NCBI RefSeq assembly: GCF_014947265.1
Contig: NZ_JADCNK010000013.1
Span: forward strand, 1-64,000
Reading direction: 5' to 3'
Length of the DNA: 64,000 nt
From: Pedobacter sp014947265
GTDB lineage: Bacteria > Bacteroidota > Bacteroidia > Sphingobacteriales > Sphingobacteriaceae
This document shows, piece after piece, positions 53,232-63,287 of the stretch. The notes under the pieces are model-generated. The model was not told the origin of the DNA. It did not search any database and was given only the letters and a program-made list of their open reading frames with translations. Every line of letters starts with the position of its first letter. Positions within the stretch are counted from its first letter, which is position 1. The translations under genes were made by a program, and so were the position numbers.

Positions 53232-55949
53232 TCATCCTGGTTTATAAAAATTGAACATGTTCACATTGAGCGATGTATTTGGTTTAATGATGATTGTATC
53301 GGTCCACTTTGTTCGTTGCGAGTAGTTTTCTTTTCCAATAACAACATAGTAGTCCTTCGGCATTTGTATTACAGATATCGTTATGGGATTACCCGCCTGC
53401 TCGCCCAGAGGAATTGGTGCTGAAATATTGTCGTTTTTTACATTGATCACAGTAAGCGTTCTTGCCCGGTGGTTACCAACAAATAACAACAGGCCATCGG
53501 GAGATAATTTAAGGCAGGAAGGTGTATCAACGGATGAATAAACGGTTTCAACTTGTCGATTCTTTGTATTTATAGCGAGTACTTTATTCTCTTTGATACA
53601 GGCTACATATAAAGTTTGCTCATCAGCACTTAAAGTCATATCGAAAGGTTGAGCACCAATGTCTATTTGGTACGGGATCAGATCTGGAGGGATGACGGAA
53701 ATGAGGTTACTATTTTCATAAGCTAAATAGGTTTTTTGTTCCTTTGTACCTATAGCTGGTTCAACCATTACAATCACTTTGCCGCTGAGTTGAGTTTTGG
53801 TAAATTCAATCCGGCCGTCTCTGGTATATGTGCTGGTGAGTAAGCTGAGGTCTTCATTATTAGGGACATACAATACCGATGAATTACCGATGTTAAAACC
53901 TATAAATGGAGCACCAGTTCCATAAATTGGTTGATATCCAGTTTCAATTCTTAAATTTTTAGGATCCTCCGAATTCAAATAAGTGGCGCGATAAGTTTCA
54001 GCTTGTTTAAAGCTCACATAAAGTTTTTTGCCATCGGGCGAAAGACGCATTGGCATTGGATGATCTGCTGCATCTGGAAAAGGAGTGAAGTCCCCTAGCC
54101 ATTGATCGTTTAAGATGCTTTTTACATAAATGCCATGGCGATCACCATCTCCAATATTGTAATAGGCTAAGAGTCGTTTCTCCCAAAGTACAGCAAAGCT
54201 GTTGAAGTTGGTTTTAGTCTTAACAATAAAAAGATTTATAGATAGGCAAATAGAATAAAGTTCATCTTGTCCAGTATGCAAGAATATATAATCTAAACTT
54301 TTATCTTTACATTGAACCACTCGTGGGCGATCACCTTTTTTATCGGCATTAAATGGCAGCGATATTACCTTTCTATTTTCATATTGGCATACTTTTAGCG
54401 TTTTAGTAACGTTGGGAAGTTCATCGCCATAAGAACGCGCAACCAGTTTATATTCGAATGGGCCATCTAACTCTACCTGCTTGCTGGTGCTGTTTTTTAC
54501 ATCAATTTCTTGATCACCAATGTAAAGTTTTAGCTGACTTGCATCGCGAACGCTCCACGAAAGGGTTACCGTGGTTTTTACTCCTTTTACAATGATGGCT
54601 GGGGTGGCGATAAATGATTGGATTTCTGCTACGCGCTGTTTTACATCAATGGTGATGCTTGTACTTGCTTTGCTATTTCCTGGTCCATAAGCGGTGGCTT
54701 CAAATGTAGTAGTTGCAGCTGTAGGTGGTACCGGTAACAGTAGCGGTTCATACTGGGTTAGCTCAATCTGGTGCTCTCCAGGTTTTGGGATCGTACTTAG
54801 TATAATGCGCTCATTATCCCTGCTTTTATAGGCGATTTCCATTTTGTTTGCTAAAGATGTAGCCCAGGACAGGCCTACGTTTTCGCCTATTGTAATCGAA
54901 GCATTATTTCTATTAAAGTTAAGTATTGATGGGGTTGCTACTTTTTTAATGAGTTGAAAGCGGAAAACATGATCGGCGAATTTACCAAAGTTGTTCACCT
55001 GCACGTACATCAGGCTAATTCCTTCAACGGCATCCATATCTGTAACCAGTCTACGGATATTGAAGGAAAAGGACGTAAATTCTCTGATGGTTTGAGGATC
55101 TGCAATCCATTTCCAGGAAGGAGAATCAGCATTTCGCCTCAGTTTCCAGCCTACCTGATTGGCATTGATTTCAATACTATTACCAAGATCTGTTGTGGTA
55201 ATCTGATGGGGATAAGTACCAAACAAAAACATGATCGTAATGCTTGCTTCCTTAATTTCCCCGCCTGGTTTGAAAATTTCGATATCTGTATCGGTAGTGA
55301 ACAGCAGTTTAAACCCATTTTTAATTTGCGACAACGGATCATAGGTGAGGTAGATCGGTAATGTGGCACCCTCATATTGAGAATCTTTCAACAGCGAAAC
55401 TTTAGCATGGGGCCGGTCTGTTTGGGTGTTTATTGGATATACCAAATCTGTATAAGAGACTCCTAAAGGTAGGGAGAGCTTTGAACTTTCAGGCGCTATA
55501 ACCGTTAGGCCTTTGCCCAATGCAGGTTCAAGATCGGCATAACCTGGTACGGCTATTGTTTTGACGAAAAAATATCCCCCATCATATGTTTTGCAAAGGA
55601 TCTTTTTGATCACAAAGCTGAAACTCTTTCCGGGAAGCAGTTCGATATCATTTTTACAAACAAATTTCCATACCGCCCATTTTTTATTGAGCAGCAAAAC
55701 AGGCTCCCAACCATCAATGTTGTCAAATTTAAAATCCTTAACGGGATCTATATCTCCATCTCTAAGAAAGGGCATACTGAACTCGAGGCTGGATGGATTC
55801 TCTCCACCCTTAAATGTAATAGCTGCCTGAGATCTGTTTATACAACTAAAGGTAAGCTCATTAAAGTCGATATCATCTGTTCGGTACAGATTGTTCTGCC
55901 CATTTTTATTTAAAACCGTGAAATAATTTGCTGTAAACTTAGTTGCCAT
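53232..55949 (-). CDS. 905-residue beta-propeller protein, paralogue 1
   Basis: Tandem partner of the 50439 gene, same 905-residue length and layout: N-terminal FTANYFTVLNKNGQNNLYRT, Ig-like middle, C-terminal propeller with PFDMTLSADEQTLYVACIKE. No signal peptide or lipobox. Differences cluster in residues about 100-170 (KNDIELLPGKSFSFVIKKIL against KEDLIVQPDKSFSFVIKNIF) and near residue 560 (LSINLFIVKTKTN against LTLDIGLVTTKTN). Its start codon is directly next to the stop of the 1358-residue gene (no gap), which implies coupling. Unknown function. Confidence 0.78.
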   Translation of the reverse strand: MATKFTANYFTVLNKNGQNNLYRTDDIDFNELTFSCINRSQAAITFKGGENPSSLEFSMPFLRDGDIDPVKDFKFDNIDGWEPVLLLNKKWAVWKFVCKNDIELLPGKSFSFVIKKILCKTYDGGYFFVKTIAVPGYADLEPALGKGLTVIAPESSKLSLPLGVSYTDLVYPINTQTDRPHAKVSLLKDSQYEGATLPIYLTYDPLSQIKNGFKLLFTTDTDIEIFKPGGEIKEASITIMFLFGTYPHQITTTDLGNSIEINANQVGWKLRRNADSPSWKWIADPQTIREFTSFSFNIRRLVTDMDAVEGISLMYVQVNNFGKFADHVFRFQLIKKVATPSILNFNRNNASITIGENVGLSWATSLANKMEIAYKSRDNERIILSTIPKPGEHQIELTQYEPLLLPVPPTAATTTFEATAYGPGNSKASTSITIDVKQRVAEIQSFIATPAIIVKGVKTTVTLSWSVRDASQLKLYIGDQEIDVKNSTSKQVELDGPFEYKLVARSYGDELPNVTKTLKVCQYENRKVISLPFNADKKGDRPRVVQCKDKSLDYIFLHTGQDELYSICLSINLFIVKTKTNFNSFAVLWEKRLLAYYNIGDGDRHGIYVKSILNDQWLGDFTPFPDAADHPMPMRLSPDGKKLYVSFKQAETYRATYLNSEDPKNLRIETGYQPIYGTGAPFIGFNIGNSSVLYVPNNEDLSLLTSTYTRDGRIEFTKTQLSGKVIVMVEPAIGTKEQKTYLAYENSNLISVIPPDLIPYQIDIGAQPFDMTLSADEQTLYVACIKENKVLAINTKNRQVETVYSSVDTPSCLKLSPDGLLLFVGNHRARTLTVINVKNDNISAPIPLGEQAGNPITISVIQMPKDYYVVIGKENYSQRTKWTDTIIIKPNTSLNVNMFNFYKPG

Positions 55950-58900
55950 CTATTTTTTATTATTTGTTAACAATAACCATCCTTCTCTGATCTCCTGGGG
56001 CACATTACTTAAATTGGCCTGATCATCTACAGGTTTAACCTGCTGTGCTGTCCAAACCTCGAGTTCTTTTTGTAACCAGCTCCACTCGCCACCACTCTGG
56101 GCAGGTATAGGCATCAGCGGATTTGGCATCAGTTCGCTACGCATTGCATAAAGTACAGGACTGGTTAAAAATGCCATATTGAGGTTTTCCAGTGCATCAG
56201 CATATTGCGATGGTGGAATATCGATGGCTTTAGCCGGAAGTACTCCGGTGGTGGCATGTACGCTACCACGGGGATCTAGCAGCAGGGTTACAATGGTTTC
56301 TTGCGTGGCATCCTTTAAGGCCAATTCAATATCATTGTTGGTACGCTTTACAACCATTCCGGATTTAGCTTCCCCAACAGAGATGGAACGATACACTTTG
56401 TAGGCATCCTGTGCTTTAAAGTAACCCAACAAGCCATCATTGGTTTGAGCAGTTTTACCTAAACGGACCGGGAATTTAACTGCTGTAAATCCGTTATCCA
56501 CTCTATCTATCGAGCTATCCGAAGCAAACTGATCTATTTCCTTTTGGAGGTCATCCCATCCATTGCTATAGGCAGGTGACCCTTTGAGTTCTATTCCCAA
56601 GCAAACTTGCGCTACCGCGATTGGAGAACTCATCAATACGGCATTGCTTCCGGATTGCTGATAGCCGCTTGGCTTCATCGATCTAAATGACAAATCGTTC
56701 GCTTGTAAGAAGTCTTTCAGGTATTCGCCTTTGTTATTGTTATATAAGGCAATGATCAGGTTCTTTATTTCTTCATTTACTTTTTTACCAGCTTCAGTCG
56801 CAAAGTATTTCGAAAGGTTAGCCTCAGCATCACTACCAACAACCGGAGCCACCTGCCAGAGCACGCTTTTTCCGTCTTCAGAAAGGCTTAGCGACCCAAT
56901 AGCGGTTCCCTCTGCCCTGTAAAACCATAGTCCAGGCTGAATATGGTTGGCCATGATCCATCCACAAACGGGAGTAGTACTTGGGTGCGAATTCGTTTCC
57001 AGATTTTCGTGATTAGCAGCAAGCCACCTAAACTGCAACCGGCTTGGTTGGGCAATTCTTGGAGCCAGGTAAATAAAACCTTGATTATTACCCTGATTTG
57101 TTTTAAGGCTTTCGGCAATGATCAAATTCGACATTACGTTAACCTTGGGTGCTTCCAGCGTGTAACCAAATGCGTCTACAATGGTTAACGATTCTATCTG
57201 CAAATAACCGCCACGGATAGGATTGTAATATTTTTCTGGTTTAGGGGCACTTTTGTTCAAACTGCCAACCACATTGCGTACATCAATATTGGTGAATTCC
57301 TGCAGATCATCTTCCACCAGGTCTGTAACCTCTAGCTGCATTACCTGATCACGCATTACCAGGCCATTATTAAAGCCATTAAGCGATTGCGAAAGTATCG
57401 ATCTTTGTTTCTTCAATTTTTCCTGAAGATCACTAAGTGCGGTTGTGGTACCAGCTGGTTGCGAATCTATGTATTTTTGGAGTTGTTCATGAAGGTTATC
57501 TTTAACATTGGGGGTAAGAAAAATAGCGTTTTGCATAGGCTGAGGTTTTTTTCCCAATGTATCGTTATGCCTGTTGTCGCCATTTTCCAGTATAAAATTT
57601 TTAGTAATGAAATCTTTGCTATAAGCAATGTCTTTTGTTGAACCCGATTTTTTGTCGGCCACCGGGAAATAATTCACTTTCCATGATAGGAGATATGGCA
57701 GCCATGGGTTTTTGTCCCATTCAACAAAATAAACGGGAGAAGGTACCGTACCACTAATTTTTAATTTGCTTTCCGGACCAATGCCAGCAGAAATGAGAAT
57801 GTATTGTAAACGTTTGAGTTCATTTTCCGGAAGATTTTTGACCACTAAATTTAACGAATAGCCATCATCTTTCTTCAGGTAAGAACCGAACAGATAATCA
57901 TAATCTGCAGCACTTACTATACTTTGGATCTGATCCATGGCTGCTAACGAAAGCACCAACGGAAGCGTTGGAATTAAATACTTTTCTCGTTCATTCCTGA
58001 GGATCAGTTGAATGTCTTTTTGCTCCATTGTTGATCCGGCAGCCTTACAAAGCAAGCTTGTTACCAAAGGATTAAGCAAACAGCTTTCGGTAAAAAGTGC
58101 ATAAAACTGGTTGGCATGAGGCAAGGGCATGTTGTTTGGCAGCTGCGGTGCATCCTTTCCTTCAAAAACAAACTCACCTTCATTTCCAACAACATCTTTT
58201 GGTATTACAAGCTTGTTCACCAACTGTGATGACAGGCGGCAAACCATGGATTTATTGGCCATGAAACGTCCATCGCCTCCATATCTTTGGGGAGGAGTGA
58301 TTTCATCGCCCTGGAATAAAACAACTGGTTCGGCTGGTTGCCAATACCGTAGTGCCGAATTCCTGATCAATTCATATTCCTTTGGAATGAGTTTCTTTAT
58401 GGCCTCAATTTTTTCTTTTATCAGCTCTTTGTCATTAGCATCAGCTTTTGCATTCAGCTCCTCTATCTGTTTAGCAATAAAGCCCTGTACATTGCCTATT
58501 TCCAGGTTATCATGATCATGGTTATCTTCATCTTTACGCACCAGCTGTATAAATCTGTACCAATCCATAAAAATCTGGATCCTTGCCGATTCGATTTCAT
58601 TCAAATTGCGATCGTAATCAAACTGGATTTTGTTCAGTTCGTTAAGCAGGGTGCCTAAACTTTTGTTCAGACTTTTTAAGCCTGTTTTATCTTTGTCACT
58701 ATCAATTTTAGAGATTTCCCAAAATTCGCCACCTCCGGAAGCGTTAAAACCGTTGGTGTGCAGCTCAATATTCAGCTGTTCAGTGCGGTCTACCTCTTTC
58801 AGCAATAAAAGGTCTTTAAGCTTGCCCAATTGCAGTGCATTCAATAACCATTCAACATCTTTTGGATTGGGCATATTACTCACCTTGCCCATGAGGGCGG

Positions 58901-60026
58901 CCAATGCCTCTGTTGCAGTATTGCCCACCGCAACCCTCATATTCTTGCTAAGCTCCCTAAAAGCAGGTTCTGTACCGTTCCATTTTACATTATTGATTGT
59001 GCCTGTATAAAGAGTATGGGTAACATTAGGTAAAGTTTCAGCAATGCTGGATGGAAGTGACCATTTGCACCTGTTCAATAAACCATCTAAAAAATTAAAG
59101 CCTGATGACGACAATGCATTAATCACACTCAGTTGTTCCCCTGCATCGATACCTTTTTTTAGCACGTAAGCACCATCCTCAATATAAACCGAATAATAGG
59201 CGTTTAAAATTTCCTGGTCTTTTGCCGTCGCATCTTCCAACAGCCTTTTAAAATCAGCCTGGTTAAACTGAAGTGGCAATTGGTTGATGGGATCGTCTTC
59301 TTCGTTGTGGTACCAACCAATTACCTGGTACGATAACAGGATAGCACCAGGAAATTCTTTGAGGTCTGCCTGTTTATCAAAAAAGCCGAAAGCACTTTTG
59401 CTGGTACTGTAAGATGCAGAAAATGTGGGCGAACCATAACCCAAAGCATTTAATCCGTTGGCGTATTCTTCATTTGTATTTGGTGTTATACCTTTCAGTT
59501 TTTGCTGATGGTTTGTCCGCCAGGTTTCATAAGATAAAACACGACCCAGGTAACGGTACAATGGTTTATTCTTACCGGGAGCGTCCGTGTTATAGGGTAC
59601 AGCAGTTGCCGGCCGGCCTCCCTTGGCCTCGCTAGAGATATAGTTACTTTCTACCACCCAGGATCTGATTTTATTTACCGGACTGGCCGGATTTGAAAGG
59701 TCAGAAGCCACCCTTGTCACCAACCAGCGATCTGGTGTTTTTGGAAAGGTAACAGCACCCTCGCCATCCTGACGGGTTGCTCCCTTTGTTAATCCATCGG
59801 GCAGGGCCCAGTGTAAATGCACACCAGGGTCCTTTGGTTCTAATTTTGTGCCGGACACTAATGATTCTGTTATAAATGGCCTTTTCTCACTTTTTGACAA
59901 AGGCAACGTGCTAAAATCATAAGTTTCTGGCTGAAATTTCGCACCAACTGATTCGGCAACACACATGGCTTCGATATTCATTGGAACAACCAAACCCAGG
60001 CCGTCTGCAATTAAATTTGTTTTCAT
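55950..60026 (-). CDS. 1358-residue protein of unknown function
   Basis: This is a very large soluble-looking protein with no signal peptide. The N-terminal region has DPGVHLHWALPDGLTKGATR and TPDRWLVTRVASDLSNP, a pattern I associate with uncharacterised large proteins encoded beside DUF6603 genes (recollection, not checked). A helical, probably coiled-coil stretch runs at about residues 455-565 (LGTLLNELNKIQFDYDRNLN, QIEELNAKADANDKELIKEK). The C-terminal half is mixed alpha/beta (GSPAYSNGWDDLQKEIDQFA). No catalytic motif is recognised. It is third in the operon, 13 nt after the 315-residue gene and directly abutting the first 905-residue gene. Confidence 0.72.
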   Translation of the reverse strand: MKTNLIADGLGLVVPMNIEAMCVAESVGAKFQPETYDFSTLPLSKSEKRPFITESLVSGTKLEPKDPGVHLHWALPDGLTKGATRQDGEGAVTFPKTPDRWLVTRVASDLSNPASPVNKIRSWVVESNYISSEAKGGRPATAVPYNTDAPGKNKPLYRYLGRVLSYETWRTNHQQKLKGITPNTNEEYANGLNALGYGSPTFSASYSTSKSAFGFFDKQADLKEFPGAILLSYQVIGWYHNEEDDPINQLPLQFNQADFKRLLEDATAKDQEILNAYYSVYIEDGAYVLKKGIDAGEQLSVINALSSSGFNFLDGLLNRCKWSLPSSIAETLPNVTHTLYTGTINNVKWNGTEPAFRELSKNMRVAVGNTATEALAALMGKVSNMPNPKDVEWLLNALQLGKLKDLLLLKEVDRTEQLNIELHTNGFNASGGGEFWEISKIDSDKDKTGLKSLNKSLGTLLNELNKIQFDYDRNLNEIESARIQIFMDWYRFIQLVRKDEDNHDHDNLEIGNVQGFIAKQIEELNAKADANDKELIKEKIEAIKKLIPKEYELIRNSALRYWQPAEPVVLFQGDEITPPQRYGGDGRFMANKSMVCRLSSQLVNKLVIPKDVVGNEGEFVFEGKDAPQLPNNMPLPHANQFYALFTESCLLNPLVTSLLCKAAGSTMEQKDIQLILRNEREKYLIPTLPLVLSLAAMDQIQSIVSAADYDYLFGSYLKKDDGYSLNLVVKNLPENELKRLQYILISAGIGPESKLKISGTVPSPVYFVEWDKNPWLPYLLSWKVNYFPVADKKSGSTKDIAYSKDFITKNFILENGDNRHNDTLGKKPQPMQNAIFLTPNVKDNLHEQLQKYIDSQPAGTTTALSDLQEKLKKQRSILSQSLNGFNNGLVMRDQVMQLEVTDLVEDDLQEFTNIDVRNVVGSLNKSAPKPEKYYNPIRGGYLQIESLTIVDAFGYTLEAPKVNVMSNLIIAESLKTNQGNNQGFIYLAPRIAQPSRLQFRWLAANHENLETNSHPSTTPVCGWIMANHIQPGLWFYRAEGTAIGSLSLSEDGKSVLWQVAPVVGSDAEANLSKYFATEAGKKVNEEIKNLIIALYNNNKGEYLKDFLQANDLSFRSMKPSGYQQSGSNAVLMSSPIAVAQVCLGIELKGSPAYSNGWDDLQKEIDQFASDSSIDRVDNGFTAVKFPVRLGKTAQTNDGLLGYFKAQDAYKVYRSISVGEAKSGMVVKRTNNDIELALKDATQETIVTLLLDPRGSVHATTGVLPAKAIDIPPSQYADALENLNMAFLTSPVLYAMRSELMPNPLMPIPAQSGGEWSWLQKELEVWTAQQVKPVDDQANLSNVPQEIREGWLLLTNNKK

Positions 60027-60039
60027 CTGGATATTCCGT

Positions 60040-60987
60040 TTATTTAATTATGAAATTAACTGCTTCTGCGCCGGCAACCATTTCGAGCGCAAACTCTGCA
60101 GCCGTAAACGAATCTTTATAATCAACTCCTTTATTAAGCGCGTTTTGCATGCCAGCCGCCAACTTATTGATTCTTATAATCCCGGTATTTCCTGAACGCA
60201 TGTACGATAACTTTTCATCCCTGGGGTTGAGCACAATTGGCTTAATAACCTTTTCGTCTATTTGAGTACCAGGTTCCTGACCAACTCCCTTATTAGCCAG
60301 GTTCCTGAATGATTTCTGAAGCGTCTCTAATTTCTCAAATCCAAAGTGAAGTACTTCCGGATGCTCATTGATCCTGATTCTGTTCACTATGCCTTCGTAC
60401 ATGCAAAGCAGCACATTTGGACTCAGGTGGTCCATGCGCAGCAATTGACAGGGCACATCATTAGCTCCGAAAGCGGCAACCTGCATGCCTTCCCAATCTT
60501 TTACTACACCAGAGCGCAATAAGAAACCGGTAATAGTTTCTGATGCTTTATTAGGCTCGGCATTTAATAAACCAGATTCTTTTTTATTTAAATGGATAGA
60601 CAGATGCCCTAAAGCTTTACCACGCTCTGATTTTAATGATTTGCGTGCAAATAACTTAAGCTTAGGAAGATGAACTTCATCGTGGGTGTAGTCTGATGAA
60701 GCGGTACGGCCAATGCTCAGCGCTCCATCTGCCAAATAACTTAACCAGGTAGTGTCACAGTGAAAAAACCTGATCGATTCCATGGGCAACATCTCCATAT
60801 CGGGTACCAAATAGTTAAAAGGTACACCATGCAGCAACTTGAGTCGCCCAAGCCAGTCAGATAGTTTCTGCTCGGTAGAATCAGTTGGCGACGAGGAAGC
60901 CTTCAACGGTTGGTTATGGTTTAATAAATTCCTTAATTTATCCGGATTACTTAGCGTATCCAGCATCTCTGCTCTATCAATTTTCAT
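60040..60987 (-). CDS. 315-residue protein of unknown function in the DUF6603 operon
   Basis: No signal peptide or membrane segment. The N-terminus is helical (AEMLDTLSNPDKLRNLLNHN) with a low-complexity Ser/Pro/Thr linker (KASSSPTDSTEQ). A central part (LLHGVPFNYLVPDMEMLPME, SIRFFHCDTTWLSYLADGAL) and HLSPNVLLCMYEGIVNRIRI look well ordered. No family recognised. It overlaps the preceding 509-residue gene by 11 nt and precedes the 1358-residue gene by 13 nt, so it belongs to the same operon. Confidence 0.72.
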   Translation of the reverse strand: MKIDRAEMLDTLSNPDKLRNLLNHNQPLKASSSPTDSTEQKLSDWLGRLKLLHGVPFNYLVPDMEMLPMESIRFFHCDTTWLSYLADGALSIGRTASSDYTHDEVHLPKLKLFARKSLKSERGKALGHLSIHLNKKESGLLNAEPNKASETITGFLLRSGVVKDWEGMQVAAFGANDVPCQLLRMDHLSPNVLLCMYEGIVNRIRINEHPEVLHFGFEKLETLQKSFRNLANKGVGQEPGTQIDEKVIKPIVLNPRDEKLSYMRSGNTGIIRINKLAAGMQNALNKGVDYKDSFTAAEFALEMVAGAEAVNFIIK

Positions 60988-62506
60988 CCGAATAGTTATC
61001 TTGATTGTTCATAAATCCTGTTAAAATTGCACTTAAACCTGCGTTCATCATGTTCAACATATTGGTTTGTGCATGTAATGAAATCTCATGTGGTGTACCA
61101 CTGCGTAAAACTGTGAGCGGTTTCTTGTCATTTACAATCTTCTGCAGGGTATCGGTGAGCACTTCATTTTCAAATTTGGCAATGGCCTCCCGTGTATTGC
61201 TCCATTTCCAGTTGTAAAGCGTTTCTGCAAAATTGCCGTTCTGTAAGGCCAACAGCTGACCCAGTTGCCAGGCAGCGGCATAAGAAACATCTAACATCCC
61301 GGTATCTGGATTGTATGCAGTTGCACTATCCGGACCATTTACCGGAAACGTAACCTCACCAGCCTTTATATCATAGGGCACAAAAGGTCCGCGGTACCAG
61401 GATACGGTTTGATCGCCACTACGGGTATGGTGATTTAATGGAGCAAACCCCATCTTAAAAGCATTGTTGATGGCATCACCAGCCTTGCCAGGCTCGTAGT
61501 CGGCCGCAAGCTGCAACAGGCTTCCGGTATATTTTTTTTCTTCCTGATTGAGATTGGTGAGATAGCCCAGGAAACTTTCCTTCCTATCTATGGCATAGAT
61601 ATCCCATTGTTTGAGCAATACCAAACGTACATGCGTAATGTTAACCGCTATTTTAGATGATGGTGATTCTTCATTGGGCAGATAATCTTCCCATCCTTCC
61701 AGAGATACGAGGTAAGCTGTGGTTTTACCTCCCGGAAGCGGCAACCTATTACCAATAACTGTAGCAATTTCTGGCAATGTCTTTTCATTGGAAATCCCCT
61801 TTAAATGCTCAAGGTAACGTAATGATTGAGTATTGCTGGGTTGAATCTGCCGTACATGTGCCAGCCAGGGCAGATCTTGTTTGGTTGGGGCAATTGTATT
61901 AAACAGTGCTACGGGAATATCTACCACTAAACATTTATCTGTTAACTTTTCTGCCGTTGGGTTAAGCTCAAAATAGGGGTGAAGATAATTATCCGGAAGC
62001 CTGTTCGATTCATTTGTTGCAGTTTTTGCTGAGGCAATCAGTCCGCTTAGATCAATCTGTGAAACTTTTACAGCCTGATCGGTATCATATACACTAAGGA
62101 TAGCCAACCAGGGAGCCTGATCTGGCGTTTCTTTTAACAGTTTAGCCTTTAGTTTTGTCGTTACAATAGAGCGTTCCCATGGAATAGTAGACCTGTTGAG
62201 ACAAACGTGGGGCAATACCTTATCATAATCGCCTTGTGCATTTTCTGGCGGAAAAACCGAGGTAATAGCCCCAATTGGCAAACTAAATCGTGGGCCATTT
62301 ACTGCAAATTTGTGAATGTTCTCATACTTTGTTTCTGGTACTATACCATCTGTGCTAGAACTGTCTTCCTTTTTCTTACTCGAAACAGTTTGCTGTACGG
62401 TAATGGTACCAGTACCTACATTTAAAGGTGAAAGCTGGTTTTGTTTGAAGACGATGTTTCCCGTAAGCGGGCTTTCGCCTTTTGAATGAACTTCCTTAAC
62501 AAACAT
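60977..62506 (-). CDS. 509-residue protein of unknown function, first gene of the operon
   Basis: No signal peptide. The chain has GPRFSLPIGAITSVFPPENA, LPHVCLNRSTIPWERSIVTT and VRLVLLKQWDIYAIDRKESF as its most ordered-looking blocks, and MLDVSYAAAWQLGQLLALQN near the C-terminus. SWYRGPFVPYDI follows a loop with two His. A Lys/Ser/Asp-rich linker (SSKKKEDSSSTDG) is near residue 48. No family recognised. It overlaps the 315-residue gene by 11 nt. The upstream gap of about 780 bp is large enough for a regulated promoter. Confidence 0.72.
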   Translation of the reverse strand: MFVKEVHSKGESPLTGNIVFKQNQLSPLNVGTGTITVQQTVSSKKKEDSSSTDGIVPETKYENIHKFAVNGPRFSLPIGAITSVFPPENAQGDYDKVLPHVCLNRSTIPWERSIVTTKLKAKLLKETPDQAPWLAILSVYDTDQAVKVSQIDLSGLIASAKTATNESNRLPDNYLHPYFELNPTAEKLTDKCLVVDIPVALFNTIAPTKQDLPWLAHVRQIQPSNTQSLRYLEHLKGISNEKTLPEIATVIGNRLPLPGGKTTAYLVSLEGWEDYLPNEESPSSKIAVNITHVRLVLLKQWDIYAIDRKESFLGYLTNLNQEEKKYTGSLLQLAADYEPGKAGDAINNAFKMGFAPLNHHTRSGDQTVSWYRGPFVPYDIKAGEVTFPVNGPDSATAYNPDTGMLDVSYAAAWQLGQLLALQNGNFAETLYNWKWSNTREAIAKFENEVLTDTLQKIVNDKKPLTVLRSGTPHEISLHAQTNMLNMMNAGLSAILTGFMNNQDNYSDEN

Positions 62507-63287
62507 AAATATAATTGAAATGGGTTAATTTTTTTCGTAAAATCATATTGGGTAGTAATTATACACCGAACACTACTGCACCAATAAAAACGATAATATA
62601 TTTTTTTAATCTGATGTTTTAAGTATGAGAAAAATCGAATAGTTAATGTGGAATCAACCTGATACCCCGGAAGGTGTACAATCACCTTTTTCATGGTAGT
62701 GGTTAAGGTATTGCAGCTTGAGCCTTTTGCATGGTTTGTAAAATTAGCGTGTAAATTTAGACTACTATATTGCTTTGATTACCCAAATCTAATTAATTAT
62801 ACTAAAGAAACAGGCTGACCGGAGGCTGGAGTTGTCTCCAATTATAGTACAGGACAAAGTAGTTTAATACAGCTTGAACCATAAGCTTATTTAAACAACT
62901 ATTTGTTATTTTGACCTTAATGGCAATAGCGTTTATGCACAGAAGAATAGTTACAAATATCGCTAAAATCAGCAAGAGTGCGTTATGCTCTTTTATGGAA
63001 AGCTGCTGCCGTGAGCTTTCGATAATGCGTGCCTTCCTAAATAATAAAGGCCCATAAGCTATTTAATTATGGTTCATAAATAAAAGAAGCCCATAACAAA
63101 ATATGAACCCTACTATCAGCACTTTTGGCACAGAAAACTGAAAGTAGCGCAAAGTGATATCAAATCTGAATAGGAAATCAGCGACGCAGGTTTACTTATC
63201 CAGATTACTTTATTTGGTAAACAAAATGCAAATATCTTTGTTTCGCGTATATAAAATACGCTAACCTTTAATAAACCAACAAAATCA
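62507..63287. other. Divergent control region between the giant-protein operon and a lipoprotein gene
   Basis: No gene recognised; frames here are short and lack family features. On the minus strand a TAGATTTG-type -7 element exists (+ strand CAAATCTA at 62784-62791), about 280 nt before the first gene of the operon, but no good -33 partner was seen. AT content is high. Confidence 0.45.
63213..63240 (+). promoter_or_regulatory. Bacteroidota-type promoter of the lipoprotein gene
   Basis: TTTG at 63213-63216 is followed after 16 nt by TATCTTTG (63233-63240), a perfect TAnnTTTG -7 element with slightly short spacing. It lies 47 nt upstream of the ATG at 63288. Confidence 0.6.

Noticed and set aside
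44931..62506. Contractile injection system or insecticidal toxin complex
   Set aside because: I could not see sheath, tube, baseplate, AAA ATPase or Tc-toxin repeat motifs in any of the seven proteins.
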